Assembly (NCBI RefSeq): GCF_009769735.1
Contig: NZ_WSRO01000002.1
Span: 8,481,001 to 8,545,000 of the forward strand
From: Streptomyces sp. BA2
GTDB taxonomy: Bacteria > Actinomycetota > Actinomycetes > Streptomycetales > Streptomycetaceae
Length of the DNA: 64,000 bases
Reading direction: 5' to 3'
Below, piece after piece: positions 59,278-64,000 of the stretch. Each line of letters begins with the position of its first letter. Position 1 is the stretch's first letter. The notes under the pieces are model-generated. The model ran no database searches and was not told the DNA's origin. It saw only the letters and a list, made by a program, of their open reading frames with translations. The position numbers were made by a program, and so were the translations under genes.

Positions 59278-60327
59278 TCAGCTGCCGTCCGCCGCGGGAG
59301 CGGTCGCGGTCGCCGCCTGGAGCGCCGTGATGCACGCGGCGATCGACTGCTGCAGCTCTTCGAGGCGCCGCAGCATGTCGTCCTCGTAGATGTCCTCGGC
59401 CTCGGCATCGTCGAAGGTCAGCTCCTCGAAGACCTTCGTCGCCTTCTGCAGGCTGCTGTAGAACTTCGCGCGGCGCTCCTGCACCCGCAGCTGCGGGTCG
59501 CTCTGGACGGTCTGGGCGACCAGGTCCTTCACGGTGTCGTACGCCTCGCGGGCCCACTCGCCGGAGTCCTCGCCCTCGTCGAGCTCGTCGATGAGGGACA
59601 GATGCCGCTCGGCCTCCTCCTTCAGCTCGGCGGGCGCGTCGATCAGCTGCCCCGCCGGCGTCTTGACCTGCCCCTTGTCGACGATCTGGCGTACGTAGTC
59701 GACGCGGTCGCCCGCCTTCGCCTCGGCCGCGACAGCCTTCTTGAGGTCGTCGGCCCGCACGATGTCGCGCACAAGCTCGGTGCGCAGCGCCGGGTCATCG
59801 TCGAGCCGGTCCATCAGCGCGCGCCGCGCCGCCTCGGCGGTCCCGGGGTCGGCGAGGATCGCGGCCCGCAGCGCTGTGGGGTTCTCGGCCACCTCCAGGG
59901 CCTTGGTGGGGCGGATGCCCTCGGCCTCCGCGGCCTCCGTGATCGCGGTGCCGCGCGACGAGAGGGCGCTGGACCGGGAGGTGTAGTACGTCAACCAGAC
60001 GTCGGAGTCGGGAAGTTCGATGTCCTCGCCGGGCGTGAGCGCCTCGAAGTGGGGTACGAGGCCATCGTCAGCGGCCTTGTCCCACGCTTTGTAGTAGCGC
60101 ATGACGCGCTCGGCCGAGCAGCCGGCAAGATCGCTGAACTCCTTCGCGGAGACCTTCGGCGTCTCGTCGGAGCCCTGTCCGCCGGGGCGCACACTGCGCG
60201 CCACCTTGAGGGCGAAGGCCCAGCCGCCGGTCCGTGCGTAGGCACCGAACTCGCGGGCGTCCCGGGCCACCGGCTCGGGCACCTCCGGCGACGGGGCGGC
60301 TTCAGACGGCGCGATGGCAAGAGTCAC
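59278..60327 (-). CDS. Conserved hypothetical protein with HTH-like N-terminus
   Basis: A 349-residue acidic, helix-rich protein with no recognised family. Residues about 45-90 (ETPKVSAKEFSDLAGCSAER, then VMRYYKAWDKAADDGLVPHF) look like a helix-turn-helix. After this come alpha-helical stretches (LRAAILADPGTAEAARRALM, then MDRLDDDPALRTELVRDIVR) and a highly charged C-terminal part with EELTFDDAEAEDIYEDDMLR. A DNA-binding or chromosome-associated role is possible but unproven. GTG 60327 is chosen because AGGAG lies 8 bases upstream; the frame extends to a TTG at 60354. It has a long upstream region. Confidence 0.65.
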   Translation of the reverse strand: MTLAIAPSEAAPSPEVPEPVARDAREFGAYARTGGWAFALKVARSVRPGGQGSDETPKVSAKEFSDLAGCSAERVMRYYKAWDKAADDGLVPHFEALTPGEDIELPDSDVWLTYYTSRSSALSSRGTAITEAAEAEGIRPTKALEVAENPTALRAAILADPGTAEAARRALMDRLDDDPALRTELVRDIVRADDLKKAVAAEAKAGDRVDYVRQIVDKGQVKTPAGQLIDAPAELKEEAERHLSLIDELDEGEDSGEWAREAYDTVKDLVAQTVQSDPQLRVQERRAKFYSSLQKATKVFEELTFDDAEAEDIYEDDMLRRLEELQQSIAACITALQAATATAPAADGS

Positions 60328-60695
60328 GAAGGTTCTCCTGGATGGTGATGACAAGTATCTGAGAGCTGACTCGACACCTTATCTCTCCTATTGAGGTGTT
60401 ATGAGGGCGAGTTGTTCTGGGGTGAACAGGTCTCCCCAGGCGCGGAGGCGAAGCCTCCGGTGATCGGGCGCGCGGTGTGGGTCCTACACATCTTGATCAC
60501 CTCTCCTCCCCGAGGATGACCCGGCGTGCACGGCACTACAGCGCCCGTGGGCGCAGAGTCCGACTCTGAGTCTGACTTCCGGGCCGGAGCGTGCCTGGAC
60601 TATTGAAGGGAACCTGCTGACCGCCCTGACGTGCGCTGATCGTGCCGCGGGAGGTCTCACTCCGCCTGCCGACACCGACGGGAGCCCCCTTCGCC
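60328..60695. other. 368-base intergenic region with hairpin and tandem AGTCnGACT sites
   Basis: The region has a 7-bp stem, CGGAGGC-GAA-GCCTCCG, at 60443-60459. Two 9-bp palindromes lie further right: AGTCCGACT at 60557-60565 and AGTCTGACT at 60569-60577, 12 bp apart, about 120 bases before the MMPL start. The first extends to GAGTCCGACTC. These are candidate operators for the MMPL gene. A 63-codon minus-strand ORF here has no supporting evidence. Confidence 0.5.
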
Positions 60696-62924
60696 GTGGC
60701 TACGTTCCTCTACAAACTGGGCCGCCTCGCCTTCCGGCGACGCCGCTATGTGGCACTGATGTGGGTGGTGCTGCTCGCCGGCGTCGGCTTCTCCGCGTCC
60801 GCGGCACCCGCACCGCCCGAAGACTCCTTCTCCATGCCGGGCACGGAGTCCCAGAAGGCCTTCGACCTCCTCGACGAGAAGTTCCCGGCGGCCAGCGCCG
60901 AGGGCGCCACGGCCCGCGTCGTCATCCGCGCCCCCGAGGGCGAGAAGCTGACCGAGTCCGGTCCCAAGGGCGACGTCGAGAAGCTGGTCAAGACCCTGGG
61001 CGAAGGCCCGCAGGTCGCCGAGGTCGCCGACCCCTTCAAGGCCAACGCCGTCAGCAAGGACGGCACCACCGCGTACGCGTCCGTCACGTACAAGGTCAAC
61101 GCCCAGGAGCTCACCGACAAGGCGCGTGACGCGCTGACCAAGGCCACCGACGACAGCCGCAAGACAGGCTTCACCGTCGAGACCGGCGGCGACGCCGTGA
61201 TGGCCGAGCAGGAGATGGGCGGCACCGCCGAACTCATCGGCATCGCGGTCTCCGCGGTCGTCCTGATCATCACCTTCGGCTCGATGATCGCCGCGGGCAT
61301 GCCGCTCCTCACCGCCATCATCGGCGTGGGCATCGGCGTCTCGGGCATCGCGGCCCTCGGTAGCCTCCTCGACCTCTCCGCCACGACCTCGACGCTCGCG
61401 ATGATGATCGGCCTCGCCGTCGGCATCGACTACGCACTCTTCATCGTCTCCCGCTACCGGGCTGAGATCGCCGACGGCCGTGAACCGGAGGAGGCCGCGG
61501 GCCGCGCCACCGGCACCGCCGGTTCCGCCGTGGTGTTCGCCGGACTCACCGTCATCGTCGCGCTGTCCGGCCTGGCGATCGTCAACATCCCGATCCTCAC
61601 GAAGATGGGCCTGGCCGCGGCCGGCACGGTCGCGATAGCCGTCCTCATCGCGCTCACCATGATCCCCGCGCTGCTCGGCTTCGCGGGCAAGAAGGTGCTG
61701 CGCCGCAAGGACCGCAAGAAGGCGCCGTCCGAGCTGCAGGACCCGAACGCCAAGCCGAAGCTGGGCACCCGCTGGGCGCGCTTCGTGCTGCGCCGCCCGC
61801 TTCCGGTGCTGCTGCTCGCCGTGGTCGGCCTCGGTACCGCCGCCGTCCCGATGGCCAGCCTGGAGCTCGGCCTGCCCGACGAGGGCACGTCGGCGCCGGA
61901 CACCACGCAGCGCAAGGCGTACGACATGCTGTCCGAGTCCTTCGGCGCCGGCTTCAACGGCCCGCTGATGGTCACCGTCGACACCGACAAGGACAAGGGT
62001 GCGGCCGCCGCGGCCGGCACCGTCGGCAAGGAGATCGCCAAGATCGACGGCGTCGCCGCCGTCACGCCGGCGAACGGCAACAAGTCCGACGACACCGCGA
62101 TCTTCAACGTCGTACCGACGACCGGCCCGAGTGACCACAAGACCGAGGGCGTCGTCAAGGAGATCCGCTCGACGGTCGACGGTCTCGGGGACAAGACGGG
62201 CTCCGAGGTCCTGGTCACCGGCGCCACCGCCATGACCATCGACTTCTCGCAGACCCTGGACGACGCGCTCCTGCCCTACCTGGGACTCGTCGTCGGCCTG
62301 GCCTTCCTGCTCCTGATGCTGGTCTTCCGCTCGGTCCTCGTACCGCTCAAGGCGGCACTCGGCTTCCTCCTGTCGGTGGCCGCCGCGCTCGGCGCCGTCG
62401 TCGCGGTCTTCCAGTGGGGCTGGTTCGCCGACATCGTCGGCGTGGACCAACCTGGCCCGATCATGAGCATGATGCCGATCTTCATGATCGGCGTGGTCTT
62501 CGGCCTGGCGATGGACTACGAGGTCTTCCTCGTGACGCGCATGCGTGAGGCGTACGTCCACGGGGCGCGCGCCGGCGAGGCCGTCGTCACCGGCTTCACG
62601 CACGGCGGACGGGTCGTCGCGGCCGCGGCGGTCATCATGATCAGCGTCTTCTCCGGCTTCATCATGGAGAACGACGACATGATCAAGATGATGGGCTTCG
62701 GTCTGGCCATCGCCGTCCTCTTCGACGCCTTCGTCGTCCGCATGGCGATCGTCCCGGCCGTGCTCGCCCTCCTGGGCGACAAGGCCTGGTGGCTGCCGAA
62801 GTGGCTCGACCGCGCGCTGCCGAACGTCGACGTGGAGGGCGAGAAGCTGCACAAGCAGCTCGGCGACTACCCCGCGGCACGCGAGGACGACCAGGACCGG
62901 GAGCTGGAGTCCGTACGCGGCTGA
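60696..62924 (+). CDS. MMPL/RND-family membrane transporter
   Basis: A 742-residue MMPL protein. It begins ATFLYKLGRLAFRRRRYVAL, followed by a first membrane helix and an extracytoplasmic domain. The RND core motifs are GLAVGIDYALFIVSRYRAEI in the first half and VFGLAMDYEVFLVTRMREAY in the second, with GxDYxLF/MDYEVF proton-relay residues. It probably exports a lipid or hydrophobic compound. The GTG at 60696 starts the conserved N-terminus, with GGGAG 11 bases upstream; GTG 60642 in frame is possible. It is a paralogue of the MMPL gene at 9539-11683 and ends at a strong bidirectional terminator. Confidence 0.9.
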   Translation: MATFLYKLGRLAFRRRRYVALMWVVLLAGVGFSASAAPAPPEDSFSMPGTESQKAFDLLDEKFPAASAEGATARVVIRAPEGEKLTESGPKGDVEKLVKTLGEGPQVAEVADPFKANAVSKDGTTAYASVTYKVNAQELTDKARDALTKATDDSRKTGFTVETGGDAVMAEQEMGGTAELIGIAVSAVVLIITFGSMIAAGMPLLTAIIGVGIGVSGIAALGSLLDLSATTSTLAMMIGLAVGIDYALFIVSRYRAEIADGREPEEAAGRATGTAGSAVVFAGLTVIVALSGLAIVNIPILTKMGLAAAGTVAIAVLIALTMIPALLGFAGKKVLRRKDRKKAPSELQDPNAKPKLGTRWARFVLRRPLPVLLLAVVGLGTAAVPMASLELGLPDEGTSAPDTTQRKAYDMLSESFGAGFNGPLMVTVDTDKDKGAAAAAGTVGKEIAKIDGVAAVTPANGNKSDDTAIFNVVPTTGPSDHKTEGVVKEIRSTVDGLGDKTGSEVLVTGATAMTIDFSQTLDDALLPYLGLVVGLAFLLLMLVFRSVLVPLKAALGFLLSVAAALGAVVAVFQWGWFADIVGVDQPGPIMSMMPIFMIGVVFGLAMDYEVFLVTRMREAYVHGARAGEAVVTGFTHGGRVVAAAAVIMISVFSGFIMENDDMIKMMGFGLAIAVLFDAFVVRMAIVPAVLALLGDKAWWLPKWLDRALPNVDVEGEKLHKQLGDYPAAREDDQDRELESVRG

Positions 62925-62952
62925 GCACCTGACGCTCCGTGAGGAGTACGCC

Positions 62953-62990
62953 CGTCAGCCCGGTGACCGATCACGGTCACCGGGCTGACG
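62953..62990. terminator. Bidirectional hairpin terminator
   Basis: A perfect 17-bp stem (62953-62969 with 62974-62990) with an ATCA loop lies between the convergent MMPL and DUF3048 genes. Confidence 0.88.
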
Positions 62991-63017
62991 CCTGTCCTGG
63001 GCGACCGGCCGCCAGGG

Positions 63018-64000
63018 TCAGCGGTCCGCGAAGACCATCCAGACCTGACCGCGGGCGAAGGGCATCCGCTGTCCGTTGGAGAGGGTGAAGGTCGTGCCGC
63101 CCTCGGGGCTCGACCGCTTCCAGCGGGTCTCGTACGCCTTGCCGTCCCGCAGGACGGTCGCCCTGCCGCTGCCGACCGTCTTGATGTACGGAGTCGCCGC
63201 GCCGTTGACGTCCTTGTAGCGCGACGGGGGCATGTCCACGTGCTGGATCACGATCGTCCTCGCCCCGAGCCGCGCCCCTGAGGTGCTGCGGGCCGGGGCC
63301 CCGTCGAAGGACGCGAGCCAGCGGCGCTCCCCGGGCGACCAGCTGAAGGTGTGGCTGGCCGAGGAGTAGCGGACGGTCCGCGCCGTGGCGGGGCTGCCGC
63401 CGGCCGGGGCCGGGCCGAAGCGGAAGCCGATGTCGGCGGCCTGGTCGGCCTTCGGGGCCGAGCGCAGCACGGACTGGGGGCGGACGAAGAGATTGTGCGG
63501 GGCGGGGCGGCTGCCGTCGCGGAAGTAGGCGCCCGGGAGGCGGCCGGGCGAGCGGACGTACAGCGGGGACCGGTTGAGCATCTTGTTGAGCGAGCTGCGC
63601 ACCCCCGAGTAGGCCAGGGCCGGGCGGCCGAACTGCCGCAGCAGCTCGACGTCGGACTCCCGCGCGCTGCGCACCGGGCCGACAGCCTCCGGCAGACGGC
63701 TCGAATACACACCCATCAGCCGGCTCATGCCGCCCTCGACCTTCTCCACGTAGACGATGTCCGCCTGCGCGAGACCGGTGTGCGGCCGGGCCATGCGGGC
63801 GTTGTCGAGCTTCACCGCGAGGACCGGCCCCTGATCCGCCTTCTTCCCGGTGAAGGGCGACCGTTCCAGGGGCGGGGCCCCGGTGTCCGCCGGTGCGCTC
63901 TCGTGGGCGGCACCCATGGTGAGCGCGCCCACGGCGACGGTGGCGAGAAGGCGTGTGCCGACGCGGGTACGGCGGCGGGCCCGGCTCCCTGATCCGGCCT
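63018..64000 (-). CDS. DUF3048 protein, exported (5' end outside window)
   Basis: At least 327 residues of a DUF3048 (YerB-like) protein. Marks are LAVKLDNARMARPHTGLAQA and DIVYVEKVEGGMSRLMGVYS at the N-terminal domain, GPVRSARESDVELLRQFGRP, and the C-terminal beta domain ending FARGQVWMVFADR. The frame stays open to the window edge with an arginine-rich then hydrophobic run (RTRVGTRLLATVAVGALTMG), a signal peptide, so the true start lies beyond 64000; an internal GTG at 63932 is not the start. Function is unknown; YerB-like proteins are extracytoplasmic. It is convergent with the MMPL gene. Confidence 0.85.
   Translation of the reverse strand, partial: AGSGSRARRRTRVGTRLLATVAVGALTMGAAHESAPADTGAPPLERSPFTGKKADQGPVLAVKLDNARMARPHTGLAQADIVYVEKVEGGMSRLMGVYSSRLPEAVGPVRSARESDVELLRQFGRPALAYSGVRSSLNKMLNRSPLYVRSPGRLPGAYFRDGSRPAPHNLFVRPQSVLRSAPKADQAADIGFRFGPAPAGGSPATARTVRYSSASHTFSWSPGERRWLASFDGAPARSTSGARLGARTIVIQHVDMPPSRYKDVNGAATPYIKTVGSGRATVLRDGKAYETRWKRSSPEGGTTFTLSNGQRMPFARGQVWMVFADR

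Noticed and set aside
63018..63932. DUF3048 gene starting at GTG 63932
   Set aside because: The open frame upstream encodes a signal peptide, so the true start is outside the window.

Overview
The window reads as a stretch of Streptomyces (or very close actinomycete) chromosome. The evidence is very high G+C with strong third-position GC bias, frequent GTG starts, four-base ATGA/GTGA stop-start overlaps, DtxR/DmdR-type iron boxes, a Streptomyces subtilisin-inhibitor gene, a Tat-exported polysaccharide lyase, an ECF42 sigma factor module, and many TetR, GlxA/AraC and GNAT genes. I see no rRNA, tRNA, CRISPR array, insertion sequence, prophage or attachment site. Both edge genes are cut: an oxidoreductase at the left end and a DUF3048 protein at the right end.

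Layout. 1-8.6 kb: oxidoreductase, two TetR regulators with clear palindromic operators, a DMT exporter, an AsnB-type asparagine synthetase, and an ECF42 sigma/DGPF/FGE-like operon with a recognisable ECF42 promoter. 8.7-17.3 kb: metabolic and export genes (PEP mutase-like enzyme, MMPL protein, dihydrolipoamide dehydrogenase, S-adenosylmethionine methyltransferase, TauD-like dioxygenase, epoxide hydrolase, GNAT). 17.5-26.1 kb: subtilisin inhibitor, PL8 lyase, hydrolase, two methyltransferase-like genes, slipin, GlxA-type regulator, DUF2269 membrane protein.

26.1-41.3 kb is the most interesting region. It is an iron-acquisition locus on the minus strand: two FecCD permeases, an ATPase and a binding lipoprotein, followed by ATP-grasp ligase, NIS synthetase, MFS exporter, NIS synthetase and PLP decarboxylase. 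The last five have the same gene types in the same order as pvsABCDE, the vibrioferrin operon of Vibrio. One iron box overlaps the promoter of the nine-gene run. A second precedes a divergent FhuF-like 2Fe-2S protein, which is followed by a 2-oxoglutarate/Fe(II) oxygenase. A 2-hydroxyacid dehydrogenase faces the locus from the other end. The expected logic is NIS siderophore synthesis, MFS export, ABC re-uptake and reductive iron release, all controlled by iron.

41.3-50.5 kb holds regulators and possible resistance genes: a Clp_N/HTH protein behind two perfect palindromes, an HD-domain protein, a second GlxA regulator, an FAD monooxygenase/MFS pair divergent from a TetR, an AraC regulator, an aminoglycoside-phosphotransferase-like kinase and another MFS transporter. 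50.5-64 kb has seven 13-bp tandem repeats, a large clan GH-A-like hydrolase without signal peptide, an M64 metallopeptidase, two TPR proteins, small secreted and conserved hypothetical proteins, a second MMPL protein and DUF3048.

Starts were chosen by eye from ribosome-binding sites, stop-start overlaps and family fit, so several are uncertain and are flagged. Family assignments come from recognising motifs in the translations; no database search was run.
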